From Psychrobacter sp. NG25 (lineage in GTDB: Bacteria; Pseudomonadota; Gammaproteobacteria; Pseudomonadales; Moraxellaceae): DNA of 64,000 nucleotides. Position 1 is the first letter of the stretch. Each line of letters begins with the position of its first letter. Shown one piece after another: positions 21,092 to 31,646 of the stretch. The position numbers and the translations under genes were made by a program. The notes beneath the pieces are model-generated. The model did not search any database. It saw only the letters and a program-made list of their open reading frames with translations, and had not been told where the DNA came from. The stretch spans positions 62,001 through 126,000 of the forward strand of contig NZ_JADGMV010000008.1 of NCBI RefSeq assembly GCF_015234355.1. The letters run 5' to 3'.

Positions 21092-21694
21092 GTGGATTTA
21101 AAAACAGTTACAGGTGCGGCGGTTGAGCTTTCTGATACGGCATTTGGTCGTGAATTCAACGAAGCACTAGTGCATCAAGTCGTCACCGCTTATTTAGCTG
21201 GTGCTCGCCAAGGTACACGCGCACAAAAAACCCGTGCCGAAGTTTCTGGCGGTGGTATTAAGCCATGGCGCCAAAAAGGTACTGGTCGTGCTCGTGCGGG
21301 TTCTATTCGTAGCCCAATCTGGCGTGGGGGCGGACGTGCATTTGCGGCCAAACCACAAGATTGGTCACAGAAAGTAAACCGTAAGATGTATCGCGGTGCG
21401 ATGCAGTGCATCCTAGCCGAATTGATTCGCCAAGAGCGTTTGATTTTGGTAGAAGAGTTGAGCGTTTCTGGTCCTAAGACCAAAGAGCTGATCGCAAAGT
21501 TAAATGAGCTTGGTGCACCTCGTGCATTGATCGTCACTAAAGAAGTTGACGAAAACTTATACTTAGCCGCTCGCAACATTCCACATGTCAACGTACTTGA
21601 TACAAGTGAAGTTGACCCAGTGAGCTTGATTGCTTTTGATAAAGTAATCATGTCAGTTGAAGCTGCGAAACAATTTGAGGAAGCACTAGCATGA
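21092..21694 (+). CDS. rplD: 50S ribosomal protein L4
   Basis: Encodes 200 residues from a GTG start with AAGGGG upstream. The extended loop [29 protein letters not shown] lines the peptide exit tunnel and is where macrolide-resistance changes fall. In E. coli free L4 represses its own operon. The end overlaps the rplW start by four bases (ATGA). Confidence 0.97.
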   Translation: MDLKTVTGAAVELSDTAFGREFNEALVHQVVTAYLAGARQGTRAQKTRAEVSGGGIKPWRQKGTGRARAGSIRSPIWRGGGRAFAAKPQDWSQKVNRKMYRGAMQCILAELIRQERLILVEELSVSGPKTKELIAKLNELGAPRALIVTKEVDENLYLAARNIPHVNVLDTSEVDPVSLIAFDKVIMSVEAAKQFEEALA

Positions 21695-22041
21695 ATAACG
21701 CAAGACTTTATCAGATCCTAAGAGGACCTGTATTCTCAGAGAAATCTCAAATGCTTGGCGACTCACTTGGTGTGCAGGTATTTAAAATTGACTCTAAGGC
21801 TACTAAGCTTGAAGTTAAAAAAGCAGTTGAGATGATGTTTGAAGGTGTTGAAGTTTTAAAAGTAAACACTTTGAATGTTAAAGGTAAGACAAAGCGTTTT
21901 GGTAAAAGCATTGGCCGTCGTAATGACTACAAAAAAGCCTATGTTACCTTAAAAGCTGGTCAAGATGTACAAATGGCTGATGCTGGTGAAGACGTAGCTA
22001 ACACTACTGCTTCTACTAGTGAAACAGCGAATAACGAATAA
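21691..22041 (+). CDS. rplW: 50S ribosomal protein L23
   Basis: Encodes 116 residues. The fold is standard ([48 protein letters not shown]), but the C terminus has an extra acidic/Ser-Thr-rich tail of about 20 residues (from [11 protein letters not shown]) beyond the E. coli length of 100. L23 sits at the tunnel exit and docks trigger factor and SRP. It is translationally coupled to rplD. Confidence 0.97.
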   Translation: MNNARLYQILRGPVFSEKSQMLGDSLGVQVFKIDSKATKLEVKKAVEMMFEGVEVLKVNTLNVKGKTKRFGKSIGRRNDYKKAYVTLKAGQDVQMADAGEDVANTTASTSETANNE

Positions 22042-22052
22042 GGATTACACTC

Positions 22053-22880
22053 ATGCCTATCGTAAGAGCAAAGCCAACATCACCAGGCCGTCGTTTTGTT
22101 GAAAAAGTAGTGCATCCACACCTTTATAAAGGTCGTCCGTTTGCAGCGCTTCTAGAATCAAAAAGCAAGACCGGTGGTCGTAACAATAATGGCCGCATTA
22201 CTACTCGTCACATTGGCGGTGGTCATAAGCAGCATTATCGTATTATCGATTTCAAACGTACTAAAGACAATATCCCAGCCACGGTAGAGCGTATTGAATA
22301 CGATCCTAACCGTACTGCGCATATTGCACTACTTAAGTACGCTGATGGCGAACGCCGTTACATCATCGCTGCTAAAAAACAGGCAGTTGGTGATACAGTA
22401 ATGTCAGGTGAAACTTCACCAATCCGTCCAGGTAACTGTTTACCACTGAAAAACATCCCATTGGGTACTGTGATTCACAATATCGAACTTAAAATCGGTA
22501 AAGGTGCACAGATGGCTCGCGCAGCGGGCGCTAGTGTTCAGTTATTAGGTCGTGACGGTATTTATGCTATTCTACGTATGCGTTCTGGCGAAACTCGCCG
22601 CGTACACGTGAATTGCCGTGCTGTTATCGGTGAAGTTTCTAACACTGAAAACAACTTGAAATCACTTGGTAAAGCCGGTGCTTCACGTTGGCGTGGTGTT
22701 CGTCCTTCAGTTCGTGGTGTCGCTATGAACCCGGTTGATCACCCACATGGTGGTGGTGAAGGTCGTAACAAAGGTCGCCATCCAACTAGCCCTTGGGGTC
22801 AGAAGTCTAAAGGACTTAAAACGCGTAGCAATAAGCGTACTGACAACATGATCATCCGCCGTCGCGCCAAGAAGAAATAA
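22053..22880 (+). CDS. rplB: 50S ribosomal protein L2
   Basis: Encodes 275 residues. The conserved C-terminal block [24 protein letters not shown] contains the histidine needed for peptidyl transferase activity. The N-terminal RNA-binding domain includes [22 protein letters not shown]. It lies between rplW and rpsS, as is standard in the S10 operon. Confidence 0.98.
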   Translation: MPIVRAKPTSPGRRFVEKVVHPHLYKGRPFAALLESKSKTGGRNNNGRITTRHIGGGHKQHYRIIDFKRTKDNIPATVERIEYDPNRTAHIALLKYADGERRYIIAAKKQAVGDTVMSGETSPIRPGNCLPLKNIPLGTVIHNIELKIGKGAQMARAAGASVQLLGRDGIYAILRMRSGETRRVHVNCRAVIGEVSNTENNLKSLGKAGASRWRGVRPSVRGVAMNPVDHPHGGGEGRNKGRHPTSPWGQKSKGLKTRSNKRTDNMIIRRRAKKK

Positions 22881-22892
22881 AGGAAGAATTTC

Positions 22893-23168
22893 ATGCCTCG
22901 TTCATTGAAAAAAGGTCCATTCATAGACGCGCATTTGTTTGCTAAAGTTGAGAATGCATTAGACACCAACTCACGCAAGCCAATTAAGACTTGGTCGCGC
23001 CGCTCGATGATTTTGCCACAAATGGTTGGCCTAACTTTATCTGTTCACAACGGCCGTACTCATGTACCGGTTATCGTGAGCGAACAGATGGTTGGTCATA
23101 AACTAGGTGAATTTGCCCCGACTCGTACGTATCGTGGTCATGGCATTGACAGAAAAGCTAAGAAATAA
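22893..23168 (+). CDS. rpsS: 30S ribosomal protein S19
   Basis: Encodes 91 residues, starting [16 protein letters not shown], with the head-binding region [16 protein letters not shown] and HNGRTHVPV, and [15 protein letters not shown] at the end. It binds 16S rRNA in the 30S head with S13. AAGGAAGAATTTC is the ribosome site. Confidence 0.98.
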
Positions 23169-23178
23169 GGTGCTTATC

Positions 23179-23508
23179 ATGGAAGTAACTGCAAAATTAC
23201 GCGGTGCCGCCATATCGGCACAAAAAGTTAGACTCGTTGCTGATGAAGTTCGTGGCAAATCTATCGAGCGTGCTTTGGATATCCTAACGTATAGTAATAA
23301 AAAAGGCGCTGTGTTTGTTAAGAAATGTCTTAACTCAGCCATCGCCAATGCCGAAAACAACAACGGTTTAGATATCGATACTCTTAAAGTATCAACTATC
23401 TACGTTGATGAAGGCATTACGCTAAAACGTATCCTACCACGTGCCAAAGGCCGCGCTGATCGTATCAGTAAGCGTACCTGTCACATCACTATTAAGGTAG
23501 GGGAATAA
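23179..23508 (+). CDS. rplV: 50S ribosomal protein L22
   Basis: Encodes 109 residues from ATG 23179 ([27 protein letters not shown]), 10 bp after rpsS and with AAGGTGCTTATC upstream. An upstream in-frame start at 23107 would overlap rpsS heavily and is not needed. The beta-hairpin [21 protein letters not shown] reaches the exit tunnel. Confidence 0.97.
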
Positions 23509-23511
23509 GTT

Positions 23512-24240
23512 ATGGGTCAAAAAGTACATCCAATCGGAATTCGTCTTGGTGTTGTAAAAAAGCATAACGCAAACTGGTATGCTAGCCCTAAACAATACTC
23601 AGAATACCTAATCAACGACATTAGAGTTCGTGAATACCTACGCAAAAAGCTAGACAACGCTATGATCAGCAACATCATGATCGAGCGTCCCACTGGCGCT
23701 GCTAAGATTACCATCGCCACTGCGCGTCCTGGTATTGTTATCGGTAAAAAAGGCGAAGATATTGAAAGACTTCAAAAAGAATTGACCAAAATTATGGGCG
23801 TACCTGCTCAGGTCAACATTGAAGAAATCACGTCACCTGATCTTGATGCACGTTTGGTAGCAGACGGTATCAGTAGCCAGCTTGAGCGTCGTGTTATGTT
23901 CCGTCGTGCGATGAAACGCGCTGTACAGAACAGCATGCGTTCTGGTGCTAAAGGTATTAAAGTTGAGTTGTCTGGCCGTCTTGGCGGTGCTGAGATTGCT
24001 CGTACTGAATGGTACCGTGAAGGTCGTGTGCCACTGCATACACTCCGCGCTGATATTGACTATTCGTCAGTACGTGCAGAGACAACTTACGGCACTATCG
24101 GTGTTAAAGTTTGGATTTTCCGTGGCGAAATCCTTGACGGTATGAACAGTGTATATAATCCCGTTAAAGAAGAGCAGGCTCGTGCGCCAAAACGCCGTGG
24201 TCGTGGAAACGGAAATCGTCGAAACTCAGACAGAGGTTAA
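23512..24240 (+). CDS. rpsC: 30S ribosomal protein S3
   Basis: Encodes 242 residues. [13 protein letters not shown] opens the protein, a KH domain contains [18 protein letters not shown] (GxxG loop), and the C-terminal domain has [32 protein letters not shown]. It lines the mRNA entry channel and contributes to helicase activity. The Arg/Gly/Asn-rich tail is slightly longer than in E. coli (233 aa). Confidence 0.98.
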   Translation: MGQKVHPIGIRLGVVKKHNANWYASPKQYSEYLINDIRVREYLRKKLDNAMISNIMIERPTGAAKITIATARPGIVIGKKGEDIERLQKELTKIMGVPAQVNIEEITSPDLDARLVADGISSQLERRVMFRRAMKRAVQNSMRSGAKGIKVELSGRLGGAEIARTEWYREGRVPLHTLRADIDYSSVRAETTYGTIGVKVWIFRGEILDGMNSVYNPVKEEQARAPKRRGRGNGNRRNSDRG

Positions 24241-24243
24241 ACT

Positions 24244-24657
24244 ATGTTACAGCCAAAACGTACCAAGTTTCGTAAAATGCACAAAGGTCGTAACACTGGG
24301 CTAGCTCATCGTGGAAGCACCGTTGCATTCGGACAAATTGGTCTAAAATCTTTGACTCGTGGTCGTATGACTGCCCGTCAAATTGAAGCAGCACGTCGTA
24401 CCATCACTCGTAAAATCAAGCGTGGCGGTAAGATTTGGATTCGTGTATTCCCTGACAAACCAATTACCAACAAGCCATTAGAAGTACGTATGGGTAAAGG
24501 TAAAGGTCCAGTCGAATATTGGGTATGCGAAATCAAACCTGGTAAAGTGCTATATGAAATTGAAGGGGTACCAGAAGAGCTTGCACGTGAAGCTTTCACG
24601 CTTGCTGCAGCAAAATTGCCCTTTAAAACTACCATTGTTAAGCGGACGATAATGTAA
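24244..24657 (+). CDS. rplP: 50S ribosomal protein L16
   Basis: Encodes 137 residues. [17 protein letters not shown] begins it and [35 protein letters not shown] covers the A-site tRNA contact; [17 protein letters not shown] follows. The Arg of RMGKGKG is the site of 2-oxoglutarate-dependent hydroxylation by RoxA in relatives. The stop overlaps rpmC by one base (TAATG). Confidence 0.98.
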   Translation: MLQPKRTKFRKMHKGRNTGLAHRGSTVAFGQIGLKSLTRGRMTARQIEAARRTITRKIKRGGKIWIRVFPDKPITNKPLEVRMGKGKGPVEYWVCEIKPGKVLYEIEGVPEELAREAFTLAAAKLPFKTTIVKRTIM

Positions 24658-24854
24658 TGAAGATCAGTGAATTACGTGATAAATCATTAGAAGAACTGAC
24701 CCAGTTACTTGATGAAAAGCAACTTGATGCTTTCCGTATTCGTATGGCTAAAGCAACTGGTCAGTTGGGTAATACCCATGAAGTACGTGGCAATCGTCGT
24801 ACGATTGCACAGCTTCAGACTTTGATTAACGAGAAACAACGAGGCGACTCATGA
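24657..24854 (+). CDS. rpmC: 50S ribosomal protein L29
   Basis: Encodes 65 residues ([37 protein letters not shown]...), the helical hairpin protein next to L23 at the tunnel exit. The start shares a base with the rplP stop and the end overlaps rpsQ by four bases (ATGA), so all three are translationally coupled. Confidence 0.97.
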   Translation: MKISELRDKSLEELTQLLDEKQLDAFRIRMAKATGQLGNTHEVRGNRRTIAQLQTLINEKQRGDS

Positions 24855-25126
24855 GCGATAACAATCAAACAGCTACCAATGCTAGCGTATTGACAGGACG
24901 AGTTGTCAGCGACAAGATGGACAAGTCCATCACAGTTTTGATTGAGCGTCTGGTTCGTCATCCTCTATATGGCAAACAGCTTCGTCGTTCTACGAAAATC
25001 AAAGCACACGATGAGAACAACGTTTGCCAACAAGGCGACCTTGTCCGTATCAAAGAAACGCGTCCAATCTCAAAAACCAAGTCTTGGACTTTGGTTGATG
25101 TGGTTGAAAAAGTAGAAAAAATCTAA
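24851..25126 (+). CDS. rpsQ: 30S ribosomal protein S17
   Basis: Encodes 91 residues. [41 protein letters not shown] and the closing [21 protein letters not shown] are the OB-fold signatures. It is a primary 16S 5'-domain binder. It is the last gene of the S10 operon; a promoter-like sequence follows. Confidence 0.97.
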   Translation: MSDNNQTATNASVLTGRVVSDKMDKSITVLIERLVRHPLYGKQLRRSTKIKAHDENNVCQQGDLVRIKETRPISKTKSWTLVDVVEKVEKI

Positions 25127-25131
25127 GTAAA

Positions 25132-25160
25132 TTGCATTAAAAGCCAGAAGCTGTTAAAAT
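25132..25160 (+). promoter_or_regulatory. Probable spc-operon promoter upstream of rplN
   Basis: TTGCAT (25132-25137) and TAAAAT (25155-25160) are spaced by exactly 17 bp, in the 182-bp gap between rpsQ and rplN. In E. coli the spc promoter is at the same place, which supports the call. The transcript would have a leader of roughly 140 nt. Confidence 0.6.
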
Positions 25161-25308
25161 ATCCGCCTTTTTAAGGATGCTGATTGCGCCGAGCGTATAT
25201 CACTCACATTAAGAGTAAGTCGCGGTTATTTATATTACAATGCCGTCTACTCATACTGTGCTAGCGGCAGCAACTGGTTTTTATTGCTCATACGTGTGGA
25301 GTAACGCT

Positions 25309-25677
25309 ATGATTCAGGTTGAGTCAATGCTGGAAGTTGCAGACAATAGCGGTGCAAGACGAGTTCAGTGCATTAAAGTACTGGGTGGTTCTCATCGTCG
25401 TTATGCATCAGTTGGCGACATTATTAAAGTAACGGTTAAAGAAGCCATTCCGCGTGGTCGTGTTAAAAAAGGCGACGTGATGAATGCTGTAGTTGTACGT
25501 ACCAAAAAAGGCGTTCGTCGTCCTGATGGTTCTGTGTTACGTTTTGACGACAATGCTGCGGTATTGTTGAACCAAAACAAAGCACCGATTGCAACTCGTA
25601 TTTTTGGACCGGTAACTCGTGAACTACGTGGTGATCAGTTTATGAAAATTGTATCACTAGCACCAGAAGTATTGTGA
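25309..25677 (+). CDS. rplN: 50S ribosomal protein L14
   Basis: Encodes 122 residues from ATG 25309 ([27 protein letters not shown]), exactly the family length, with GTGGAGTAACGCT upstream. A longer in-frame reading from 25240 is not conserved and is rejected. L14 forms intersubunit bridges and is where the silencing factor RsfS binds. It is the first gene of the spc operon. Confidence 0.97.
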   Translation: MIQVESMLEVADNSGARRVQCIKVLGGSHRRYASVGDIIKVTVKEAIPRGRVKKGDVMNAVVVRTKKGVRRPDGSVLRFDDNAAVLLNQNKAPIATRIFGPVTRELRGDQFMKIVSLAPEVL

Positions 25678-25685
25678 GGTAATCC

Positions 25686-26003
25686 ATGTCAAAATTACGT
25701 AAAGGCGATACAGTTATCGTGATTGCTGGTAAAGATAAAGGCAAGCAAGGTACTGTACAAGCTGTAAAAAATGATCGTATTAAAGTAGAAGGCATTAACA
25801 TTGTCACTAAACATCAGAAGCCAAATCAGGCAGCTGGCGTTGAAGGCGGCATTCTTAAGCAAGAAGCTTTCCTACATATTTCAAATGTCGCAATATTAAA
25901 TGCGCAAACCCAAAAAGCTGATCGTATTACTTATCAGTTCAGCGAAGACGGCCAGAAACAACGCGTCTATCGTTCGAACGGTGAAGTAGTGGCGACTGCG
26001 TAA
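25686..26003 (+). CDS. rplX: 50S ribosomal protein L24
   Basis: Encodes 105 residues. The KOW motif KLRKGDTVIVIAGKDKGKQGTVQAV is followed by VEGINIVTKHQKPN and GGILKQEAFLHISNVAI. It is an assembly initiator of the 50S subunit. TGAGGTAATCC supplies the ribosome site, 8 bp after rplN. Confidence 0.97.
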   Translation: MSKLRKGDTVIVIAGKDKGKQGTVQAVKNDRIKVEGINIVTKHQKPNQAAGVEGGILKQEAFLHISNVAILNAQTQKADRITYQFSEDGQKQRVYRSNGEVVATA

Positions 26004-26024
26004 GACACTAAGGGTGTAATGGTA

Positions 26025-26561
26025 ATGGCAAGATTAAAATCTTTATATAACGATAAATTAAAGCAGCAAATCCAAGAAGAGCTTGGTTTGGCGAATGTGA
26101 TGCAAGTGCCTAAAATCACTAAAATCACACTTAACATGGGTGTAGGCGGTGCGTCTCAAGATAAGAAATTACTTGAAGGTGCTGTAGCTGATATGACTGC
26201 AATTGCTGGTCAAAAACCTGTTGTCACCAAAGCGCGTAAATCAGTTGCTGGCTTTAAGATTCGTGAAGAATGGCCAATTGGCTGTAAAGTAACGCTACGC
26301 GGTGAGCAAATGTACGAATTTTTAGATCGTCTCGTTGCCATTGCAATTCCTCGTATTCGTGATTTCCGCGGTTTTTCACCTAAAGCCTTTGACGGACGTG
26401 GTAACTACTCATTGGGTATCAAAGAACAAATTGTATTCCCAGAAGTAGATTTTGACAAGATTGATCGTATCCGCGGTATGGATGTGACAATCACCACGTC
26501 AGCTCAATCTGATGAAGAAGGTCGTGCGTTGCTTAAAGCATTCGGCTTCCCATTTAAATAA
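26025..26561 (+). CDS. rplE: 50S ribosomal protein L5
   Basis: Encodes 178 residues from ATG 26025 ([21 protein letters not shown]). ATG 26019, two codons earlier, has the better-placed AAGGG and may also be used. The family blocks [47 protein letters not shown] and [17 protein letters not shown] are present. L5 binds 5S rRNA and contacts P-site tRNA. Confidence 0.96.
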   Translation: MARLKSLYNDKLKQQIQEELGLANVMQVPKITKITLNMGVGGASQDKKLLEGAVADMTAIAGQKPVVTKARKSVAGFKIREEWPIGCKVTLRGEQMYEFLDRLVAIAIPRIRDFRGFSPKAFDGRGNYSLGIKEQIVFPEVDFDKIDRIRGMDVTITTSAQSDEEGRALLKAFGFPFK

Positions 26562-26573
26562 GGTAAAGACGTT

Positions 26574-26879
26574 ATGGCAAAGAAGAGCATGATTAACCGC
26601 GAATTGAAGCGCGAAAAAATGGTTGCTAAATACGCTGATAAGCGTATCAAGCTAAAAGAAACTATCAGTGATATGACTGCAAGTGACGAAACTCGTATGG
26701 AAGCGATGTTAGAGCTACAAGCTCTTCCACGTAACTCATCACCAGTACGTCTGCGCAATCGTTGTGCTATCACCGGTCGTCCTCACGGTTACTTCCGCAA
26801 GTTTGGCTTATCACGCAATATGCTGCGTGAGCGTGTCATGCAAGGCGATGTGCCTGGTGTTCGTAAAGCAAGCTGGTAA
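26574..26879 (+). CDS. rpsN: 30S ribosomal protein S14
   Basis: Encodes 101 residues, the long form without the zinc-binding cysteines of the short S14 type. [24 protein letters not shown] and [26 protein letters not shown] are the family blocks. It belongs to the 30S head, beside S10 and S19. AAGGTAAAGACGTT precedes the start. Confidence 0.97.
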   Translation: MAKKSMINRELKREKMVAKYADKRIKLKETISDMTASDETRMEAMLELQALPRNSSPVRLRNRCAITGRPHGYFRKFGLSRNMLRERVMQGDVPGVRKASW

Positions 26880-26890
26880 GGGGTAACTAT

Positions 26891-27289
26891 ATGAGTATGC
26901 AAGATACCGTTGGGGATATGCTAACCCGTATTCGTAACGCACAAATGGCTAACAAAGTATCGGTAGCAATGCCGAGCTCTAAATTACGTAAATCAATTGC
27001 TGATTTGCTAGTTAGCGAAGGTTATGTGGCTAGTGCCGTTGTTACTGAAGAAGCAAACAACAAAGCAAGCCTTACTATTGAACTGAAATATTTCGAAGGC
27101 CGTGCTGTCATCGAAACTATTCAACGTTTTAGCCGTCCTGGTTTACGCCAGTTCCGCGGTAAAGACGCTATCCCTACTGTTAAGCAAGGTATGGGTGTTG
27201 CTATCGTATCAACTAGCCAAGGTATCATGAGCGATCGTGCTGCACGCGCTGCTGGTATCGGTGGTGAAATCGTCGCATTTGTAGCGTAA
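26891..27289 (+). CDS. rpsH: 30S ribosomal protein S8
   Basis: Encodes 132 residues starting [22 protein letters not shown], the same pattern as E. coli (MSMQDPIADML). The C-terminal [26 protein letters not shown] is the rRNA-binding part. In E. coli S8 is the translational repressor of the spc operon. AAGGGGTAACT is the ribosome site. Confidence 0.97.
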   Translation: MSMQDTVGDMLTRIRNAQMANKVSVAMPSSKLRKSIADLLVSEGYVASAVVTEEANNKASLTIELKYFEGRAVIETIQRFSRPGLRQFRGKDAIPTVKQGMGVAIVSTSQGIMSDRAARAAGIGGEIVAFVA

Positions 27290-27391
27290 GTTACACGACG
27301 ATAAAGTCTATTTGACGCTGTTGGGCTTCTATCAATGTAGTAATGATGAATTATTTAACATTGTTAGGTGTCTAACGCGGTCAACTATGCT

Positions 27392-27425
27392 AAACTAACA
27401 CGCTTTTTAGCCTGTTAGTTTTTTC
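27392..27425 (+). terminator. Terminator-like hairpin inside the spc operon (rpsH/rplF gap)
   Basis: AAACTAACA (27392-27400) pairs perfectly with TGTTAGTTT (27413-27421), and the right arm runs into a T tract (GTTTTTTCGC). It is in the unusual 174-bp gap that separates rpsH from rplF, genes that are normally close. It looks like a rho-independent terminator or attenuator within the operon. Confidence 0.6.
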
Positions 27426-27463
27426 GCTAATATAAAGAAGTTAATTTTTTAAGGAATATTCCT

Positions 27464-27997
27464 ATGTCTCGTGTGGCTAAAGCCCCAGTGACGCTGCCAA
27501 ATGGCGTAAGCGTTACTTTGAACGATCGGCAGGTCGAAGTTAAAGGCAAGAACGGCAATTTGTCTTTACGCCTGCATGCATTGGTCGAGCTGAAACAGGA
27601 AGATGATGTTATCATTTTCTCACCTACAGTCGATTCAAAAGAAGCTATGATGCACACTGGCACCATGCGCGCTCTGCTTAACAACTATGTTACAGGCGTG
27701 AATGAAGGCTTTGTAAAACGTCTTCAGTTAATTGGTGTTGGTTACCGCGCACAAGTTACTGGCAACAAAGTAACTTTGAACGTCGGTTACTCTCATCCGG
27801 TAGAATATACGTTACCTGAAGGTGTGTCAGCTGAAACCCCAACGCAAACTGAAATTGTTTTGAAATCAAACAATAAGCAGCAGCTTGGTCAAGCAGCGGC
27901 TAATATCCGTGGTTTCCGCCCACCTGAGCCTTATAAAGGTAAAGGTATTCGTTATAGTGACGAGCATGTGATTCGCAAAGAAGCCAAGAAAAAATAA
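27464..27997 (+). CDS. rplF: 50S ribosomal protein L6
   Basis: Encodes 177 residues. [33 protein letters not shown] and the C-terminal [29 protein letters not shown] are conserved. L6 sits near the sarcin-ricin loop and the factor-binding site. AAGGAATATTCCT precedes the ATG. Confidence 0.98.
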   Translation: MSRVAKAPVTLPNGVSVTLNDRQVEVKGKNGNLSLRLHALVELKQEDDVIIFSPTVDSKEAMMHTGTMRALLNNYVTGVNEGFVKRLQLIGVGYRAQVTGNKVTLNVGYSHPVEYTLPEGVSAETPTQTEIVLKSNNKQQLGQAAANIRGFRPPEPYKGKGIRYSDEHVIRKEAKKK

Positions 27998-28008
27998 GGT
28001 GAGTTGAA

Positions 28009-28359
28009 ATGTTTGATAAAAAAGCAGCTCGTCTGCGTCGAGCTAAGAAAACCCGCGCGCATATCCGTTTTTTAGGCGTTAATCGCTTAACGGTTAACCG
28101 CACGCCAAAACATATGTATGCCCAGATTATCTCTCCGAACGGTGGTGAAGTGATTGCTCAGGCATCTACCTTAGACGTCAGCTTGCGCTCAGGCGCTACT
28201 GGTAATGCTGATGCAGCAACGTCTGTAGGCCAATTGATCGCAGAACGCGCAAAAGCAGCTGGTATCACTAAAGTTGCCTTTGACCGTAGTGGTTTCAAAT
28301 ATCATGGTCGAGTTAAAGCTTTAGCAGAAGCAGCTCGCGAGAACGGATTGGAGTTTTAA
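28009..28359 (+). CDS. rplR: 50S ribosomal protein L18
   Basis: Encodes 116 residues ([41 protein letters not shown]...), ending [26 protein letters not shown]. It binds 5S rRNA together with L5 and L25. The spacing to rplF (11 bp) and to rpsE (2 bp) indicates tight operon structure. Confidence 0.97.
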   Translation: MFDKKAARLRRAKKTRAHIRFLGVNRLTVNRTPKHMYAQIISPNGGEVIAQASTLDVSLRSGATGNADAATSVGQLIAERAKAAGITKVAFDRSGFKYHGRVKALAEAARENGLEF

Positions 28360-28361
28360 TC

Positions 28362-28877
28362 ATGGCTAGAAATGATAAAAATGATAAAAATGAACAGACT
28401 GACGGTCTAGTAGAACGCTTAGTTACCGTTGATCGTGTTGCAAAAGTTGTTAAAGGTGGTCGTATTTTCTCTTTCACTGCACTAACTGTAGTGGGTGATG
28501 GCAACGGTCGTGTAGGTTTTGGTCGCGGTAAAGCACGTGAAGTGCCAGCTGCTATCCAAAAAGCACTAGAAGCTGCCAAACGTAATATGATTACTGTTGA
28601 GCTAAATGATGCAACTTTGTATCATCCGATCAAAGCACGTCATGGTGCTAGTAAAGTTTATATGCAGCCTGCATCTGAAGGTACCGGCGTAATCGCTGGT
28701 GGCGCAATGCGTGCTGTGTTAGAAGTTGCTGGTGTCAAAGATGTTTTGACTAAATGTTATGGTTCTACCAATACTGCTAACGTTGTTCGCGCAACGTTTA
28801 ACGGTTTACGTGATATGTCAACTCCAGAGAAGATGGCAGCTAAACGTGGTAAATCTGTAGACGAAATCTTGGGTTAA
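28362..28877 (+). CDS. rpsE: 30S ribosomal protein S5
   Basis: Encodes 171 residues. The dsRNA-binding-like N-terminal domain has [43 protein letters not shown], where spectinomycin-resistance changes occur in relatives. The C-terminal domain includes [30 protein letters not shown]5 helps maintain decoding accuracy with S4. Confidence 0.98.
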   Translation: MARNDKNDKNEQTDGLVERLVTVDRVAKVVKGGRIFSFTALTVVGDGNGRVGFGRGKAREVPAAIQKALEAAKRNMITVELNDATLYHPIKARHGASKVYMQPASEGTGVIAGGAMRAVLEVAGVKDVLTKCYGSTNTANVVRATFNGLRDMSTPEKMAAKRGKSVDEILG

Positions 28878-28897
28878 CTTAGACTAGGTGAGTTACG

Positions 28898-29077
28898 ATG
28901 AAAAAAATGAAAGTCACTCAATTTAAATCGGGTGCCCATCGCCTAAAGAGCCACAAAGCGAGCTTGAAAGGATTGGGTTTACGCCGTATTAACCATACTG
29001 TTGAAGTAGAAGATACTCCTTCAACTCGTGGTATGGTAAATCGCGTTAACTACATGGTAAAAGTGGAGGAAGCGTAA
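28898..29077 (+). CDS. rpmD: 50S ribosomal protein L30
   Basis: Encodes 59 residues ([59 protein letters not shown]). The pattern SxxxRxxxxKxxLxxLGLRRxNxxVxxxDTPxxRGMxxxVxxxVxV is that of L30. It is read from the nucleotides between rpsE and rplO; its TAA overlaps the rplO ATG (TAATG). AGGTGAGTTACG is upstream. Confidence 0.95.
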   Translation: MKKMKVTQFKSGAHRLKSHKASLKGLGLRRINHTVEVEDTPSTRGMVNRVNYMVKVEEA

Positions 29078-29517
29078 TGGGTCTTAGATTAAATGAATTA
29101 TCACCAGGTGTTGGTGCAAAGAAAACTGCACAACGTCGTGGTCGTGGTATCGGTTCAGGTCTTGGTAAGACTGGTGGTCGTGGTGTAAAAGGTCAGAAAT
29201 CTCGTTCAGGTTCTAGCGTACGCTCAGGATTTGAAGGTGGTCAAATGCCTTTATATCGTCGTCTACCTAAATTTGGTTTTACCAGTAAAATGGCAATGAA
29301 GACAGCTGAAGTACGTCTGTCTGAACTAAACCAAATTGAAGGCGATGTTGTTAGCATTGAAACACTTAAAGCTGCTAACCTTATCCGTCATGATATGAAG
29401 CGTGCCCGTGTTATGTTATCAGGCGAAGTCACTAAAGCTTATACTTTTAAAGGTATCAAAGTGACTAAAGGCGCTAAGCTAGCAATCGAAGCTGCTGGTG
29501 GTAGCATCGAGGAGTAA
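29077..29517 (+). CDS. rplO: 50S ribosomal protein L15
   Basis: Encodes 146 residues. The basic glycine-rich N-terminal part [31 protein letters not shown] threads into 23S r[21 protein letters not shown] is the other key block. It is translationally coupled to rpmD and followed four bases later by secY. Confidence 0.97.
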   Translation: MGLRLNELSPGVGAKKTAQRRGRGIGSGLGKTGGRGVKGQKSRSGSSVRSGFEGGQMPLYRRLPKFGFTSKMAMKTAEVRLSELNQIEGDVVSIETLKAANLIRHDMKRARVMLSGEVTKAYTFKGIKVTKGAKLAIEAAGGSIEE

Positions 29518-29521
29518 TAAC

Positions 29522-30868
29522 GTGTCAAAACAATCAATGTCATCGACTGGTATACCGCTCAATCCATTTGCATTTATACGCAAGTATGACGAATTATGGA
29601 CGCGTTTATTATTCTTAATCGGCGCATTGATTGTTTATCGTTTAGGGTCACATATTCCAGTACCGGGTATCAATCCGGTTAACTTGGCTGATCTGTTTTC
29701 GCGCAACGAAAACACCATCCTGAGCATGTTTAATATGTTCTCAGGTGGTGCACTAGAGCGTATGTCTATTATGGCACTTGGTATTATGCCATATATCTCA
29801 GCATCGATTATTGTCCAGATGATGTCTGCGGTATTGCCATCGCTTGAAGCCCTCAAAAAAGAAGGTGAAGCGGGACGACGCAAGCTAAACAAGTATACCC
29901 GTCAGGGAACGCTTGCTTTAGCCCTAGTACAGTCATTAGGGATGTGTGCTGGCTTAATCAGTCAAAACCTTACCTTATCTTCTGGTCTTACTTTTTATAT
30001 TCCAGCTGTTACTTCTTTAGTAGCAGGCGCTATGTTCTTGATGTGGCTTGGTGAGCAGATTACAGAGCGTGGTGTAGGTAACGGTATTTCAATGCTCATT
30101 TTTGCAAGCATTGTGGCTGGTACGCCAGGTATGATTTCGCAATCTATCGAACAGGTCAATCAAGGTCAGATGAACTTGATTGTACTATTTATTTTTGTGT
30201 TACTAGGTATAGCGGTTACTGCTGGCATTGTTTATATTGAACGTGCTCAACGCCGTGTTCCCGTAAACTACGCACAAAAGCAGCAACAGGGTCGTAAAAT
30301 TTATGCTCAGCAGCAGTCTCATCTGCCGTTGAAGCTAAACATGGCAGGGGTTATTCCTGCTATCTTTGCGAGTTCTCTGTTGTTGTTTCCAGCAAGTTTA
30401 GGGCAGTGGGTTGGTCAATCAACCGATCCTACCTTTACACAAAAAATATTGCAGAATATGGCGTTAGTATTGTCTCCAGGGCAGCCGCTATATTTAGTAT
30501 TGTTTGGTGCAATGATTATTTTCTTCTGCTATTTTTATACGGCGCTAGTATTTAGCCCACGTGAAGTAGCTGAAAACCTTAAACGTAGTGGTGCGTATAT
30601 CCCAGGTATTCGCCCAGGACAACAAACTCAGCGTTACCTCGATCATGTATTAAACCGATTGACCTTTATTGGCGCGATGTATATGACGGTTATTTGTTTA
30701 ATGCCAATGGTCGTCCAGTCATCGTTTGGTGTGCCGTTTCAACTCGGTGGTACGTCTTTACTGATTATGGTGGTTGTGGTAATGGACTTCATCTCGCAGA
30801 TTCAGGCGCATTTGATGACCCATCAATATCATGATCAGACGTTAATTCAATCGCCCACTCAATCTTAA
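29522..30868 (+). CDS. secY: Preprotein translocase subunit SecY
   Basis: Encodes 448 residues from GTG 29522 ([33 protein letters not shown]), with GAGGAG upstream inside the end of rplO. The ten membrane segments expected of the SecYEG channel are visible, with the plug region [44 protein letters not shown], the C5 loop [17 protein letters not shown] segment [16 protein letters not shown] and [17 protein letters not shown]. It exports proteins with SecA. Confidence 0.97.
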   Translation: MSKQSMSSTGIPLNPFAFIRKYDELWTRLLFLIGALIVYRLGSHIPVPGINPVNLADLFSRNENTILSMFNMFSGGALERMSIMALGIMPYISASIIVQMMSAVLPSLEALKKEGEAGRRKLNKYTRQGTLALALVQSLGMCAGLISQNLTLSSGLTFYIPAVTSLVAGAMFLMWLGEQITERGVGNGISMLIFASIVAGTPGMISQSIEQVNQGQMNLIVLFIFVLLGIAVTAGIVYIERAQRRVPVNYAQKQQQGRKIYAQQQSHLPLKLNMAGVIPAIFASSLLLFPASLGQWVGQSTDPTFTQKILQNMALVLSPGQPLYLVLFGAMIIFFCYFYTALVFSPREVAENLKRSGAYIPGIRPGQQTQRYLDHVLNRLTFIGAMYMTVICLMPMVVQSSFGVPFQLGGTSLLIMVVVVMDFISQIQAHLMTHQYHDQTLIQSPTQS

Positions 30869-30899
30869 ATGAGCGGTACGATATTTCAAGGAGCATGCT

Positions 30900-31016
30900 A
30901 TGAAAGTTCAAGCATCAGTTAAAAAGATTTGTGGTAGCTGTAAAGTTGTGCGCCGTAAAGGCCGTGTACATATCATTTGTACAGCAGAACCTCGCCACAA
31001 GCAACGTCAGGGTTAA
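30900..31016 (+). CDS. rpmJ: 50S ribosomal protein L36
   Basis: Encodes 38 residues, [38 protein letters not shown], read from the nucleotides after secY. C11, C14, C27 and H33 are the zinc ligands, so this is the zinc-containing L36 form. AAGGAGCATGCT lies just before the ATG. Confidence 0.96.
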   Translation: MKVQASVKKICGSCKVVRRKGRVHIICTAEPRHKQRQG

Positions 31017-31077
31017 TACTTAGTATCACAAAGCCTTAGGTTTTTGTTACTATTTAAATTAATACTTGAAAAATAAC

Positions 31078-31132
31078 GGCGGATGCGATATCATCCGCCA
31101 CTTGCCGTAGTTTATGCAAAAACTTTTATAAT
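31078..31132 (+). promoter_or_regulatory. Hairpin and probable alpha-operon promoter
   Basis: GGCGGATG (31078-31085) pairs with CATCCGCC (31092-31099), which could stop the spc transcript. Just after it, TTGCCG (31102-31107) and TATAAT (31127-31132) form a promoter-like pair with a long spacer of 19 bp. Together they mark the boundary between the spc (rplN-rpmJ) and alpha (rpsM-rplQ) operons. Confidence 0.45.
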
Positions 31133-31269
31133 ACTATCGAAGAATAAGTCTGTTATCAGACCAAAGCAGAGATTGAGATTACAAAGGCTTTAGTATTGAC
31201 AGCAACAAATCTGAAAAGTAATGCCTTATCGTTAGATAACGCTTATTTTTCTTTAATGGAGAGAAATCA

Positions 31270-31626
31270 ATGGCTCGTATTGCCGGCGTAAACATTCCGG
31301 ATAATAAGCATGCTGTTATTTCACTAACTTACATCTTTGGTGTAGGTCGTACCACTGCTCAGAAAATCTTAGAAGCAGTTGGCATTGCCCCTACTACTAA
31401 AGTCAGTCAGTTAGATGATACACAGTTAGATGCTATCCGTGCACAAATTGCAAATTACATGACTGAAGGTGACCTTCGTCGTGAAGTTTCAATGAATATT
31501 AAGCGTTTAGTTGATCTTGGTTGTTACCGTGGCATCCGCCATCGTCGTAACCTACCAGTTAGAGGTCAGAACACCAAGAACAACGCTCGTACTCGTAAGG
31601 GTCCGACACGCCCTCTCAAAAGATAA
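31270..31626 (+). CDS. rpsM: 30S ribosomal protein S13
   Basis: Encodes 118 residues. [34 protein letters not shown] and the basic tail [29 protein letters not shown] are the hallmarks; the tail contacts P-site tRNA. AATGGAGAGAAATCA is the ribosome site. It is the first gene of the alpha operon. Confidence 0.98.
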   Translation: MARIAGVNIPDNKHAVISLTYIFGVGRTTAQKILEAVGIAPTTKVSQLDDTQLDAIRAQIANYMTEGDLRREVSMNIKRLVDLGCYRGIRHRRNLPVRGQNTKNNARTRKGPTRPLKR

Positions 31627-31646
31627 TTAACTTAGGAAGCTAAAAG

